Assembly (NCBI RefSeq): GCF_002742645.2
Contig: NZ_CP033875.1
Span: 248,001 to 312,000, forward strand
Length of the DNA: 64,000 nt
Reading direction: 5' to 3'
Source of the DNA: Caulobacter sp. FWC26
GTDB lineage: Bacteria; Pseudomonadota; Alphaproteobacteria; Caulobacterales; Caulobacteraceae
Shown here one piece after another: positions 28,145-36,690 of this stretch (position 1 is the stretch's first letter; every line of letters starts with the position of its first letter). A model generated the notes under the pieces. It was given only the letters and a program-made list of their open reading frames with translations, made no database searches and had not been told where the DNA came from. The position numbers and the translations under genes were made by a program.

Positions 28145-28218
28145 CGCCAGCTCCGCCCCAAGGTCACTCAATTCGAGATTGTTCTCGAGGCGAGCGTCGC
28201 GTCAAGTTGAACGCGTGG

Positions 28219-29058
28219 TCACTCCGCGTCCCACTGGTACGCCTTGTCCAGCCAGTCGCCGAGCCGGCCGTCGGGACGGGCCAGGGCGTGAATGCGGGTC
28301 ATCTCTTCTGCCGAAAGTTCAAAGTCGAGCACGTCGAAGTTCTCGGCGATCCGCGCCGGATTGCTGGTGCGCGGGATCGCGATGATGCCCTGCTGGATGA
28401 TCCAGCGCAGGGTGACCTGGCCGGGCGTCTTGCCGTGGGCGCGGCCGATCTCGATCAGCACCGGGTCCTGGGCGACCTTGCCTTGGGCCAGCGGCGACCA
28501 GGCGGTGATCGAGACGCCCAGCTGGTCGGCCTTGGCCTTCAGGGTCTTTAGCGACAGATAGGGGTGGTACTCGACCTGGTCGGTGGCGATCGGCGCCTCC
28601 GACAGCCTGGCGGCTTCCTCCAGCTGGGCGGACGGGAAGTTCGACAGGCCGATCGCGCGGGTCCAGCCCTTGGCGCGGACCTCGTTCAGGGCTTTCAGGG
28701 TTTCGGCCAGCGGGACCTCGGGTTTCGGCCAATGCAGCAGCAGGAGGTCGACGTGGTCGACGCCCAGCTTCTCCAGGCTCTTTTCGGCCGAGCGCTGCAG
28801 ATCGCCGTCGGCGAACTTGTCGATCCAGACCTTGGTGGTCAGGAAGATTTCGTCGCGCTTGACGCCGCTATTCTTGATCGCCGCGCCGACATCGCGCTCG
28901 TTGCCGTAGATCTGGGCGGTGTCGATGTGGCGGTACCCGATCTCCAGGGCCTTCTCGACCAGCGGGACAGCGGTCCCGTTCTCCAGCTGCCAGGTGCCAA
29001 AGCCCAGGGCGGGCATCAGGACATCGCCCGAGCGGACGGCGGGAACGAGCTTGGACAT
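28219..29058 (-). CDS. Aldo/keto reductase
   Basis: A 279-residue TIM-barrel NADPH-dependent oxidoreductase. The catalytic tetrad is visible: Asp46 and Tyr51 in GYRHIDTAQIYGNE, Lys76 in FLTTKVW, His109 in DLLLLHWPKP. The cofactor region near the C-terminus is AIPRTSNPARIAENFDV. It is close to 2,5-diketo-gluconate reductase-type enzymes; the natural substrate is unknown. The ATG at 29058 has GGAG upstream and is 20 bases from the preceding membrane protein gene. Confidence 0.92.
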   Translation of the reverse strand: MSKLVPAVRSGDVLMPALGFGTWQLENGTAVPLVEKALEIGYRHIDTAQIYGNERDVGAAIKNSGVKRDEIFLTTKVWIDKFADGDLQRSAEKSLEKLGVDHVDLLLLHWPKPEVPLAETLKALNEVRAKGWTRAIGLSNFPSAQLEEAARLSEAPIATDQVEYHPYLSLKTLKAKADQLGVSITAWSPLAQGKVAQDPVLIEIGRAHGKTPGQVTLRWIIQQGIIAIPRTSNPARIAENFDVLDFELSAEEMTRIHALARPDGRLGDWLDKAYQWDAE

Positions 29059-29078
29059 CGAAAACTCCGGAAAGAACG

Positions 29079-29735
29079 TCAGGCGGATATGGGCGCTGCG
29101 GCGCTGGGCGCCAACCGGGTTCGAACGCGCAGCAGGGCGATGAAGATCAAGGCGACCAACGCGAAGGCCACGCTCATCTCCACCATGGTCAGCAGCACCT
29201 TGGGGTAGCCGCGCTTGGCGACGTTCATGAACGGGTACGGATACCAGTTTGTCAGCGCGCCGTGGACCAGGGTCCAGACCCCGAAGAGGGCCGGGAAGGC
29301 CATGGCCTTGGCCGCCACGATCCAGCGCGTGGGGCCCTGGCCGCCGCGCATGGCCACGTCCAGCAGGAAGGCGATCGGGGTGATCGTGTGCAGGATCGTG
29401 TCGGAGACCTTGCGCAGCCCCTGCGGGTCCCACTGCCACGCCAGCATGGTGTGATAGACGACCGCGGTGATCGCCAGATAGGTCGCGATCGCCGCGCGCG
29501 GCCCGCTGCGCTCGGCCCAGGCGGCGAAGGCGCTGCGCGGCGCGGCCAGGGGTGCGGTCAGGGCGGCCGCAGCGAGCATGTTCGTCAGGATCGTGAAGTA
29601 GCTGAAGAACTCGACCGACTTCACCGCCGCCGACACCAGGGTCTCGTCATAGACCATCAGCCCGTACTGCAGGGTGGGGCCAAGGCAGGCGATCAGCGCG
29701 ATCAGGATGCGCCAAAGGGCGAGCGGGCCTTTCAT
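29079..29735 (-). CDS. Pr6Pr family membrane protein
   Basis: A 218-residue protein with about six membrane segments. It has FFSYFTILTNMLAA near residue 45, the region YHTMLAWQWDPQGLRKVSDTILHTITP, and HGALTNWYPYPFMNVAKRGY, all typical of the Pr6Pr (FAR-17a/AIG1-like) family. Relatives in eukaryotes hydrolyse fatty acid esters of hydroxy fatty acids; the bacterial function is not established. Its ATG overlaps the TGA of the MmcQ/YjbR gene (ATGA), so the two are translationally coupled. Confidence 0.82.
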   Translation of the reverse strand: MKGPLALWRILIALIACLGPTLQYGLMVYDETLVSAAVKSVEFFSYFTILTNMLAAAALTAPLAAPRSAFAAWAERSGPRAAIATYLAITAVVYHTMLAWQWDPQGLRKVSDTILHTITPIAFLLDVAMRGGQGPTRWIVAAKAMAFPALFGVWTLVHGALTNWYPYPFMNVAKRGYPKVLLTMVEMSVAFALVALIFIALLRVRTRLAPSAAAPISA

Positions 29736-30088
29736 GGAGTCTCCGTCGGGTGGGTTTCGTCCCAGGCCTTGAGCACCGTCTTGGGCGCGGTGGCGCGCCA
29801 CTGGCGCATCACCAGCCGCTCGACCGTGCCGGGATGGGCGCCCGCCAGGCGGACCAGGATGTAAGGATAATTCCGGAAGTGGTCGGTGAAGTGGAAGACG
29901 TCGGGCTCGGCCTCGACCAGCATGTCACGTTCGTCGAACGGCACGGCCGGACAGACCAGGCTCTCGCCGTCTTCGAAGAGGCGGGTCAGGAACTTGCCGT
30001 GCGCCTTCAGGCAGGGCCGGCCATAGGCCGTTCCATCCGCGACGCCTGGCAGCCGGAACGCAAAGGCGCGCACCTCGTCATAGGTCAT
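29732..30088 (-). CDS. MmcQ/YjbR family protein
   Basis: A 118-residue protein of the MmcQ/YjbR (CyaY-like fold) family: FAFRLPGVADGTAYGRPCLKAHGKFL, then EAEPDVFHFTDHFRNYPYILVRL. Family members have been suggested to bind DNA, but no function is firmly known. The ATG at 30088 has GAGGGG six bases upstream; the TTG two codons earlier lies inside that site. It is the first gene of the short run with the Pr6Pr and aldo/keto reductase genes. Confidence 0.85.
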   Translation of the reverse strand: MTYDEVRAFAFRLPGVADGTAYGRPCLKAHGKFLTRLFEDGESLVCPAVPFDERDMLVEAEPDVFHFTDHFRNYPYILVRLAGAHPGTVERLVMRQWRATAPKTVLKAWDETHPTETP

Positions 30089-30123
30089 GGGCAACCCCTC
30101 CCACGCGGGACTATAGGTGGCGA

Positions 30124-30984
30124 ATGGACGCTGAGAACACCCTGAAGACGCCGGTGCTGGTGCTGGGCGCGACCAGCCTGATTGGGCGCCATCTGATGGC
30201 CCGTCTGAAAGAGGAAGGTCTCGACCCGATCGCCTTCAGCCGCCGCCCGCCGCCGGGCGACGCCTGCTGGGTCGGCGGCGACCTGAAGGACCCGGACCTC
30301 GCCGAGCGCCTGCCGGTAGCCACCACGGTGTTCTCCCTGTCGCCGATCTGGCTCCTGCCGTCCGCCTTGCGGGCGTTGGAGGCGCGCGGCATGGCGCGTC
30401 TGATCGCCTTCTCTTCGACCAGCCGGTTCACCAAGACCGACTCGCCGGTCGCGGCCGAACGCGCGGTGGCGGCGGCGCTGGCCGAGGCGGAACAGGCGAT
30501 CGAGGCTTGGTGCGCGGCCAACGGGGTCGCCTGGACGATCCTGCGGCCCACCCTGATCTATGACGAGGGCCACGACGAGAACGTCAGTCGCATCGCCCGG
30601 CTGGTGCGGCGCTTTCATGTGATGCCGCTGTCGGGCGCAGGGGAGGGGCTGCGCCAGCCGGTCCATGCCGAAGACCTCGCCGCCGGGGCTCTGGCCGCTG
30701 CCCATGCGCCGGCCGCACAGAATCGAACCTACAACCTCGTCGGCGGCGAGACGGTCAGCTACCGCGTGATGGTCGACCGCGTGTTCGAGGGCTTGGGCAA
30801 GACGCCCCGCACCCTGCCGATGCCGACCTGGCTGTTTGGCCTGCTCATGCGCCTGGCCAAGCCGTTCTATCCCGGCGCCACGACGGCCATGGGGACCCGC
30901 ATGGGCCAGGACCTGACCTTCGATTCGTCGGACGCGGCGCGGGACTTTGGCTGGAGCCCCCGCCGGTTCCATCCGCGCTTTTAG
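30124..30984 (+). CDS. NAD(P)-binding SDR-type epimerase/dehydratase family protein
   Basis: A 286-residue atypical short-chain dehydrogenase. The N-terminal Rossmann motif is VLVLGATSLIGRHL; the late part has [33 protein letters not shown] and YNLVGGETVSYRVMVDRVF, as in extended SDRs that act on nucleotide sugars or related compounds. The canonical YxxxK is not evident, so catalytic activity is uncertain. It is divergent from the MmcQ gene, 35 bases away. Confidence 0.82.
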   Translation: MDAENTLKTPVLVLGATSLIGRHLMARLKEEGLDPIAFSRRPPPGDACWVGGDLKDPDLAERLPVATTVFSLSPIWLLPSALRALEARGMARLIAFSSTSRFTKTDSPVAAERAVAAALAEAEQAIEAWCAANGVAWTILRPTLIYDEGHDENVSRIARLVRRFHVMPLSGAGEGLRQPVHAEDLAAGALAAAHAPAAQNRTYNLVGGETVSYRVMVDRVFEGLGKTPRTLPMPTWLFGLLMRLAKPFYPGATTAMGTRMGQDLTFDSSDAARDFGWSPRRFHPRF

Positions 30985-31005
30985 CCCCGCTGACCATGCG
31001 CGAGC

Positions 31006-31359
31006 CTACTCGACCCCCGTCGCGCTCCAGACGCCCAGCTCGTTGCCCGACGGGTCGGTGAAGTGAAAGCGACGCCCGCCCGGGAAGCTGAAGATCGGCG
31101 CGGTGATAACCCCGCCCGCAGCCGTGACCTTGTCGAGCATCGCCTCCAGGTCGTGGGCGTAGAGGATGACCAGCGGCCGGTCGCTGGACCCTTCCTGCGG
31201 CCTGGCGAAACCGCCATCGGTCCCCTGGCCCTCAAAGGCGACATAGTCGGGACCGTAGTCGGCGAAGCTCCAGCCGAAGGCGCCGGAATAGAACGCCTTG
31301 GTCGCCGGCAGATCGCCGCCGGGCCACTCGATGTAGTCGATCTTGCCGTCTTCGCGCAT
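31006..31359 (-). CDS. VOC (glyoxalase/bleomycin resistance) family protein
   Basis: A 117-residue protein with two beta-alpha-beta-beta-beta units: DYIEWPGGDLPATKAFYSGAF then VILYAHDLEAMLDKVTAAGG, ending HFTDPSGNELGVWSA. This matches the glyoxalase I-like VOC fold with a metal-binding Glu in the last strand. The substrate is unknown. The ATG at 31359 has GGAGG five bases upstream; the GTG four codons earlier overlaps that site. Confidence 0.88.
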   Translation of the reverse strand: MREDGKIDYIEWPGGDLPATKAFYSGAFGWSFADYGPDYVAFEGQGTDGGFARPQEGSSDRPLVILYAHDLEAMLDKVTAAGGVITAPIFSFPGGRRFHFTDPSGNELGVWSATGVE

Positions 31360-31402
31360 GGTGGCCTCCACCCGATTGTTCCTGAATTGTTCTAGTTCGC
31401 CG

Positions 31403-32062
31403 TCAGGGCAGAGTCCAGACGCTGGTGCGCTTGACGGCCATGTCCTCTAGCTCGCGGGTGGTCTCAACCTGGTACTCGGCTAGCTTCACCAGGTCGTCCT
31501 TGCGGAAGTAGGTGCGGCCCGGATCGCCGATCAGCACCGTCGAGCCCTGGGCGCGGCCGCGCCGCAACCAGTCCATCACCGCCTCGGCCATCGGCTTCTC
31601 GTAGCAGATGTCGCCGGCCAGCAGGACCTGCGCTTCCGGCGGCGGACCGCCAAGCAGATTGGCCTCGGTGAAGGCGACGGCGACGCCGTTGGCTTCGGCG
31701 TTCAGGGTGACGGCCGCCTCGCAGAAGACGTCGATGTCGTTGGCCAGCACGCTCGCGGCGCCGGCCTTCATCGCCGCGATGGCCACCAGGCCCGAGCCCG
31801 TGGCGAAGTCGAAGACGGTCTTGCCGGCCACGGTTTGGGGATGGTCGAGGATGTAGCGCGCCAGGGCCTGACCGCCGGCCCAGGCGAAGGCCCAGAAGGG
31901 CGGCGGCAGGCCGATCTCTTCGAGAGCCTCCTCGGTCAACTTCCACAGCGGGGTAACCTCGTCGGCCAGGTGCAGCGCCAGTTCGGGCGCATGTGGCGGC
32001 GACAGAAGCTGGGTGTTCTGGCGAATGAAGGCGCGGCGGCCCTCAAGGGTCTGGACGATCAT
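31403..32062 (-). CDS. METTL20-like protein lysine methyltransferase (ETF-beta type)
   Basis: A 219-residue class I SAM-dependent methyltransferase. It has PPFWAFAWAGGQALARYILDHP before motif I (VFDFATGSGLVAIAAMKAGA), the acidic loop VLANDIDVFC, and GDICYEKPMAE. This order matches METTL20 and its bacterial homologues, which methylate lysines of the electron transfer flavoprotein beta subunit. A general nicotinamide- or ribosomal-L11-type methyltransferase is the alternative. An acyl-CoA dehydrogenase is encoded elsewhere in the window, but ETF itself is not. Confidence 0.78.
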   Translation of the reverse strand: MIVQTLEGRRAFIRQNTQLLSPPHAPELALHLADEVTPLWKLTEEALEEIGLPPPFWAFAWAGGQALARYILDHPQTVAGKTVFDFATGSGLVAIAAMKAGAASVLANDIDVFCEAAVTLNAEANGVAVAFTEANLLGGPPPEAQVLLAGDICYEKPMAEAVMDWLRRGRAQGSTVLIGDPGRTYFRKDDLVKLAEYQVETTRELEDMAVKRTSVWTLP

Positions 32063-32087
32063 GGGCGGGGTTAGAGCACGCCGCGCG

Positions 32088-33035
32088 TCAGGCGGCGACC
32101 GCCGGTTTGCTCGATGCGGCCTTCAATACGCTCAGATACCCTGGCGCGGTCAGCATGCCCTGGTTCAGGCCCTTCTTCTCCAGCACCCGGTGCGCCAACG
32201 GCAGGTTCCAGCAAGGGGTGTGCATGAACATGTGATGTTCGGCGTGGAAGTTGACGTAGTAGGGCGCAATCAGGGCGCGCTCGATCCAGTTGGCGTTCGT
32301 GGTGCGGGCGTGGCGGAACGGGTCGGGCTCGTCCTTGGCCACCAGGGCGTGCTCAGCGATGTTGCGCAGGCGCGTGACCAGCGGAAACCAGGTGGCCATG
32401 GGCACGATCCACAGCGCCAGCCACGCCCACCATAGGCCCATGGCCGAGAGCGCGACCAGGATGCCGAGATTCCACAGCAGGAACGGCGTTTGCCGCGCAA
32501 TCTCGCCGGCGAAGATCGCGCCCTTGGGCGCATCGCCTTTCATCTTTCCGAGCAAAGGCCCGAAGCGCTGCTTGAAGAAGGTCTGGCCGGTCAGATCGCG
32601 GATCATCTTGCGGCGCAGCGAGCGCCGCGTGGTCGGGAAGGGCGCTGACAGGACCAGATCAGGATCCTCGGCCTGCTGGGCATATTTGTGATGGCTGAGG
32701 TGATAGGGGCGATAGCTGGCCAGCGAGGCGCCCACCGGCGCGGCGCACAGCCACTCGCCGATCCAGTCATTGACCTTGAGTTTGGGATGCAGCCCGCCGT
32801 GCGCGGCCTCGTGCATCAGGATCGCAAGGCCCAGCTGCCGCGCGCCGATCAACATGACGGCGAGGACGTAGGTGAGCGGGTTGGGGAACGCCACGAACAG
32901 CGCCCCGGCGGCGATGATCACGCCCCAGGCGTGGGCCACCATCCAGACGCCCCGCCAGGACGAGCGCGCGGAAATCCGCGTCCATTCCTCGGACGTGAAC
33001 AGGTCCTGCGGTTTGACGCGTGGAGCGACGGCCAT
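32088..33035 (-). CDS. Fatty acid desaturase family protein
   Basis: A 315-residue membrane di-iron enzyme. The three histidine boxes are HEAAH at residues 75-79, HLSHH at 112-116 and HAEHH near 264-268, with membrane segments around residues 38-75 and 180-215. This arrangement fits acyl-lipid desaturases or related hydroxylases. Regiospecificity cannot be predicted. It lies on the minus strand after the methyltransferase gene, 25 bases away. Confidence 0.9.
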   Translation of the reverse strand: MAVAPRVKPQDLFTSEEWTRISARSSWRGVWMVAHAWGVIIAAGALFVAFPNPLTYVLAVMLIGARQLGLAILMHEAAHGGLHPKLKVNDWIGEWLCAAPVGASLASYRPYHLSHHKYAQQAEDPDLVLSAPFPTTRRSLRRKMIRDLTGQTFFKQRFGPLLGKMKGDAPKGAIFAGEIARQTPFLLWNLGILVALSAMGLWWAWLALWIVPMATWFPLVTRLRNIAEHALVAKDEPDPFRHARTTNANWIERALIAPYYVNFHAEHHMFMHTPCWNLPLAHRVLEKKGLNQGMLTAPGYLSVLKAASSKPAVAA

Positions 33036-33118
33036 GGAACGATCATCGCACAGTCCGCCTGCGCTCGACAGCGTGACCTTGCGTCACCAGTTGGAGCCGC
33101 CCCAGACGCCATTTGGTG

Positions 33119-33225
33119 TGTCATCCCGGAAGCCTCGCAGAGGCTATCCGGGACCCAGGGGCGAGCGGCAATGCGGCGGCCCCTGGGTCCCGGCTCTGCG
33201 CGCTTCGCGCTTGGCCGGGATGACA
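33119..33225. repeat. Palindromic intergenic element with 11-bp terminal inverted repeats
   Basis: TGTCATCCCGG at 33119-33129 is repeated inverted as CCGGGATGACA at 33215-33225. Inside, GGGACCCAGGGG (33150-33161) and CCCCTGGGTCCC (33180-33191) form a second long stem. It lies between ubiA and the desaturase gene, in noncoding sequence. This type of TCATCCCGG palindrome is widespread in alphaproteobacterial intergenic regions. Confidence 0.8.
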
Positions 33226-33237
33226 AGGGGTTTGAGG

Positions 33238-34167
33238 CTAGAAGCTCACCCCGGGCTTCCACAGCCCGGCCGCCAGGCCTGCGAACACCAGCAACCCCGC
33301 CAGCGCGTTCGACTTGAAGAGCTTCAGCGCGCCGGGACCGTCTTCGATGCGCACGGCGGCGGCTTGGCGCGACAGGTGCAGGGCGAACAGCGCCGCCAGC
33401 GGCAGGAACAGCGGTCCTATGTCGCCGACCCAGCCGGCCAACACCAGCAGGATAAAGCTCACGAGATAGAAGCCGGCGACGCCCGCCTGGACGTGCTGGC
33501 CAAGCCGACGGGTCGAGGACTTGATCCCCGCCAGGGCGTCGTCCTCGATGTCCTGGATGGCGTAGATCGTGTCGTAGCCCAGGGTCCAGAAGATCCCCGA
33601 GGCGTAGAGCAGGGCGGCGGACCACGACAGGTGGCCGGTGGCGGCGGCGTAGCCCAAAAGGGCGCCCCAGTTGAAGGTCAGGCCCAGCCACGCCTGCGGC
33701 CACCAGGTGATCCGCTTCATGAAAGGATAGGCGGCCACGAGGGCGAGCGACAGCACGCCCAGCAGAATCGCGGTCCATCCCAGGCAAATCAGGATCAGGA
33801 AACTGACCAGGCAGCAGCCGACGACGAACAGCCAGGCCTGCTTGACGGTGATCAGCCCCGCCGGGATCGGGCGCATGGCGGTGCGGGCCACCTGGGCGTC
33901 GAAGTCGCGGTCGACGATGTCGTTGAAGGCGCAGCCGGCCGCCCGCATCAGGGCCGCGCCGACGAAGACCGCCAGCAGCAGCAGCGGATTGGGCCAGCGG
34001 CCCTGCTCGGCGGCGGCCAGGGCGATGCCCTGCCAGCCGGGGAGCATCAGGAGCCAGATCCCGACCGGCCGGTCGAAGCGGCCCAGCTTCAGCCAGGAGC
34101 GCAGGCGCTCGGGCGCGTGGCGGTCGACCCAGTTGGTGGCGGTGGCGTCGGGCAGGATGGTGCTCAT
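33238..34167 (-). CDS. ubiA: 4-hydroxybenzoate octaprenyltransferase
   Basis: A 309-residue membrane prenyltransferase of ubiquinone synthesis. The two Asp-rich motifs are NDIVDRDFD and DIEDD in YAIQDIEDDALAGIKSS, and RLRSWLKLGRFDRPVGIWLLMLPG is the typical UbiA start. It has about nine membrane segments. It attaches a polyprenyl chain to 4-hydroxybenzoate. I chose the ATG at 34167 over a position seven codons earlier by homology with the usual N-terminus; no strong ribosome site is visible. Confidence 0.92.
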   Translation of the reverse strand: MSTILPDATATNWVDRHAPERLRSWLKLGRFDRPVGIWLLMLPGWQGIALAAAEQGRWPNPLLLLAVFVGAALMRAAGCAFNDIVDRDFDAQVARTAMRPIPAGLITVKQAWLFVVGCCLVSFLILICLGWTAILLGVLSLALVAAYPFMKRITWWPQAWLGLTFNWGALLGYAAATGHLSWSAALLYASGIFWTLGYDTIYAIQDIEDDALAGIKSSTRRLGQHVQAGVAGFYLVSFILLVLAGWVGDIGPLFLPLAALFALHLSRQAAAVRIEDGPGALKLFKSNALAGLLVFAGLAAGLWKPGVSF

Positions 34168-34298
34168 GCGGCGAGGCTTAACCCGCAATCCGCGCGCTCG
34201 TCCTATAGAGAAGATCGATCCACACGAGAAAAATGATCAGTTGGATTTATTTTCCGGTGGCGACCATGTGTCTTTGACCAAAAGGACAGGAGACCGCC

Positions 34299-34544
34299 AT
34301 GACCACCGCCGCAATCCGCCTCTCGGGCTGGAGCCTTCTGGTCGCCGGCGTTGGCGCGGGCGTTGTTCTGCCGCATCCGGTCACGACGGCGCTGTGGACG
34401 CTGTCCGCCAAACTGTTCGGCCGCGTGGGCGACCAGGGCATGGTCCGCCGTCTCACGGCGGCGACCAAGTTTGGTCCGCGCATTCGCGAAAGGCTCAGCC
34501 GATCCTCGCCGCGCCGCTTCAGCAGGGCGCTGGAAGCGTTCTGA
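34299..34544 (+). CDS. Small hypothetical protein with one membrane segment
   Basis: An 81-residue protein with an N-terminal membrane segment (LSGWSLLVAGVGAGVVL) and a basic C-terminus (FGPRIRERLSRSSPRRFSRALEAF). AGGAG lies upstream of the ATG. I recognise no family. It precedes the DUF454 gene by 38 bases and may be co-transcribed with it. Confidence 0.6.
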   Translation: MTTAAIRLSGWSLLVAGVGAGVVLPHPVTTALWTLSAKLFGRVGDQGMVRRLTAATKFGPRIRERLSRSSPRRFSRALEAF

Positions 34545-34582
34545 GGCTTTCGGCCGCGTCGCAAACGCTCTAGCGTCTGCGA

Positions 34583-34864
34583 ATGGATCGCAAACCCGTC
34601 CGCAAACCGCGCCGCAGCCTGACCCGGGCTGAGCGCTGGGTGCTGGATGGTCTGGGCGGCGCGCTGCTGGCCACCGGCGCGGTCGGCGCGGTGGTGCCGG
34701 GCATGCCGACCACGGTCTTCTGGATCGGCGCGGTGCTGTGCTTCCTGAAGACCCGTCCCCACGCCGTGCGCCCCATGCTGCGCGCGCCGGTGGTGGGGCC
34801 CGCGATCCGCTGGTTCCTGCGCTGGCGGCCGTTCGGCGGCGGGCGAAAGCGTGGGCGGGGCTGA
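34583..34864 (+). CDS. DUF454 (YbaN family) inner membrane protein
   Basis: A 93-residue protein with the DUF454 pattern: LLATGAVGAVVPGMPTTVFWIGAVLCFLKTRP, then RAPVVGPAIRWFLRW. Two membrane segments are likely. Function is unknown. It ends 32 bases before the ABC exporter start and probably shares its transcript. Confidence 0.85.
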   Translation: MDRKPVRKPRRSLTRAERWVLDGLGGALLATGAVGAVVPGMPTTVFWIGAVLCFLKTRPHAVRPMLRAPVVGPAIRWFLRWRPFGGGRKRGRG

Positions 34865-34896
34865 CGAGCGGCCGGGAAAGCCCTATCTCCCGCGCC

Positions 34897-36690
34897 ATGA
34901 CCGATATGCTCGAGGACGAAGACGAGACCGGCGCCCGGAAGCGCGCGCTGTCCAATCGCCAGGTGCTGGGCTTCGTCGCCCGGTTCTGGAAGCGGCGGCC
35001 GGTGCTGTTTGGCCTGGGCGTCGGCCTGACCCTGGTGGCCGTGGCCTTTGACCTGGCGCTGCCCTACGCCTCTGGCCACCTCGTGGACACGGTCGCCACC
35101 AAGCCGCGCGGCGATGCGCAAGCGTGGTCGGCGCTGGCGATCTTTGTCGGCGTCTATTTCGCCTTCGCGGTGGTGCGCAACATCGCTCACCGGTTCTGGA
35201 TCCCGCTGGCGGCCCGGAACATGGAGGAGATGACCAACGAGAGCTTCGCCAAGGTGCAGGCGTTCTCGTCGGACTGGCACGCCGACAGCTTCGCCGGCGC
35301 GACCGTGCGCAAGCTGACCCGCGCCATGTGGGGCTATGACAGTGTCACCGACGCGGTGACCATCTGGCTGGGGCCGGGGGTCATCGTGCTGATCGGTCTC
35401 TCCATCGCCATGCTGGTGCGGCAGCCGCTGGCGGGCGTGATCTCGCTGGTCGTGGTGGCGGCCTACCTGACGGTGAACCTCGTCATTACCGAGCGCTATG
35501 TGCGGCCCAGCAACCTGAAGTCCAACGCGCTGGACTCCAAGATCGGTGGGGCCCTGGCCGATGCGGTGACCTCCAACCCGACGGTGAAGAGCTTCGGCGC
35601 CGAGACGCGCGAGGCCGAGCGTCTGGCCAAGGTCACGGCGCAGTGGCGCGACGCGGTGATGATCACCTGGAACCGCTTCACCGACGTGTGGCTGGGCCAG
35701 AACCTGCTGCTCGTGGTGCTGCAGGCCGGCCTGACCGGGGCCATGGTCTGGGGCTGGGCGCAGGGTACGGCCACGCCTGGCGACGTCGCCTTCGCCATCA
35801 CCGCCTTCATGCTGATGAGCGGCTATCTGCGCAATCTCGGCGAGAACATCCGCATGCTGCAAAAGGGCCTGGACGATACCGAGGACGTCGCGGCCTGGAC
35901 CCGCCTTGCGCCGCAGATCGCCGACGATCCGAACGCGCCCGACTTCCAGCCGGGACCTGGCGCGATCGAATTCAGGGACGTGACCTTCCGCTACAAGGCG
36001 GCCGGCGCGCCGCTGTACGACCGGTTCAGCCTGAAGATCGCCCCCGGCGAGCGGGTGGCGCTGGTCGGGCCGACGGGCTCAGGCAAATCGACCTTCGTCA
36101 AGCTGATCCAGCGTCTGCATGACCTGCAGGACGGGGCGGTGGTCATCGACGGCCAGGACGTCTCGAAGGTGAAGCAGGCCAGCCTGCGCCGCGCCATCGC
36201 GGTGGTGCCGCAGGACCCGGCGCTGTTCCACCGGACGCTGTTTGAGAACATCGCCTACGGCAAGCCGGACGCCACCCGCGAGGAGGTCGAGGACGCCGCC
36301 ATCAAGGCCCGCGCCCACGAGTTCATTCTGCGCCTGCCCAAGGGCTACGATACCCTGGTCGGCGAGCGGGGCGTCAAGCTGTCGGGCGGCGAGCGCCAGC
36401 GGGTGGCCATCGCCCGCGCCTTCCTGGCCGACGCGCCGATCCTCGTCTTGGACGAGGCGACCTCGTCGCTGGACGTCGAGACCGAAGGCCACGTCCAGGC
36501 CGCCGCCGAGGCGCTGATGGAAGGCCGCACCACGATCGTCATCGCCCACCGCCTGTCGACGGTGCGCGGCGCCGACCGGATCCTGGTGTTCCAGGGCGGC
36601 CGCGTCGTCGAGGAAGGCCGCCACGCCGAACTGACGGCGAAGGGCGGGGTCTACGCCCGGCTGAACGCGATCAGCGCGGGGGTGGTTTGA
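34897..36690 (+). CDS. ABC exporter, fused permease and ATPase
   Basis: A 597-residue half-transporter. Six membrane segments occupy about residues 25-330 and the nucleotide-binding domain the rest: Walker A GPTGSGKST, Q-loop VVPQDPALFHR, signature LSGGERQR, Walker B ILVLDEATSSLD and the H-loop VIAHRLSTV. It works as a homodimer or with a partner exporting lipids, peptides or drugs. The ATG at 34897 is preferred; the longer frame overlaps the DUF454 gene. It converges and overlaps by 20 bases with the DUF4153 gene. Confidence 0.92.
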   Translation: MTDMLEDEDETGARKRALSNRQVLGFVARFWKRRPVLFGLGVGLTLVAVAFDLALPYASGHLVDTVATKPRGDAQAWSALAIFVGVYFAFAVVRNIAHRFWIPLAARNMEEMTNESFAKVQAFSSDWHADSFAGATVRKLTRAMWGYDSVTDAVTIWLGPGVIVLIGLSIAMLVRQPLAGVISLVVVAAYLTVNLVITERYVRPSNLKSNALDSKIGGALADAVTSNPTVKSFGAETREAERLAKVTAQWRDAVMITWNRFTDVWLGQNLLLVVLQAGLTGAMVWGWAQGTATPGDVAFAITAFMLMSGYLRNLGENIRMLQKGLDDTEDVAAWTRLAPQIADDPNAPDFQPGPGAIEFRDVTFRYKAAGAPLYDRFSLKIAPGERVALVGPTGSGKSTFVKLIQRLHDLQDGAVVIDGQDVSKVKQASLRRAIAVVPQDPALFHRTLFENIAYGKPDATREEVEDAAIKARAHEFILRLPKGYDTLVGERGVKLSGGERQRVAIARAFLADAPILVLDEATSSLDVETEGHVQAAAEALMEGRTTIVIAHRLSTVRGADRILVFQGGRVVEEGRHAELTAKGGVYARLNAISAGVV

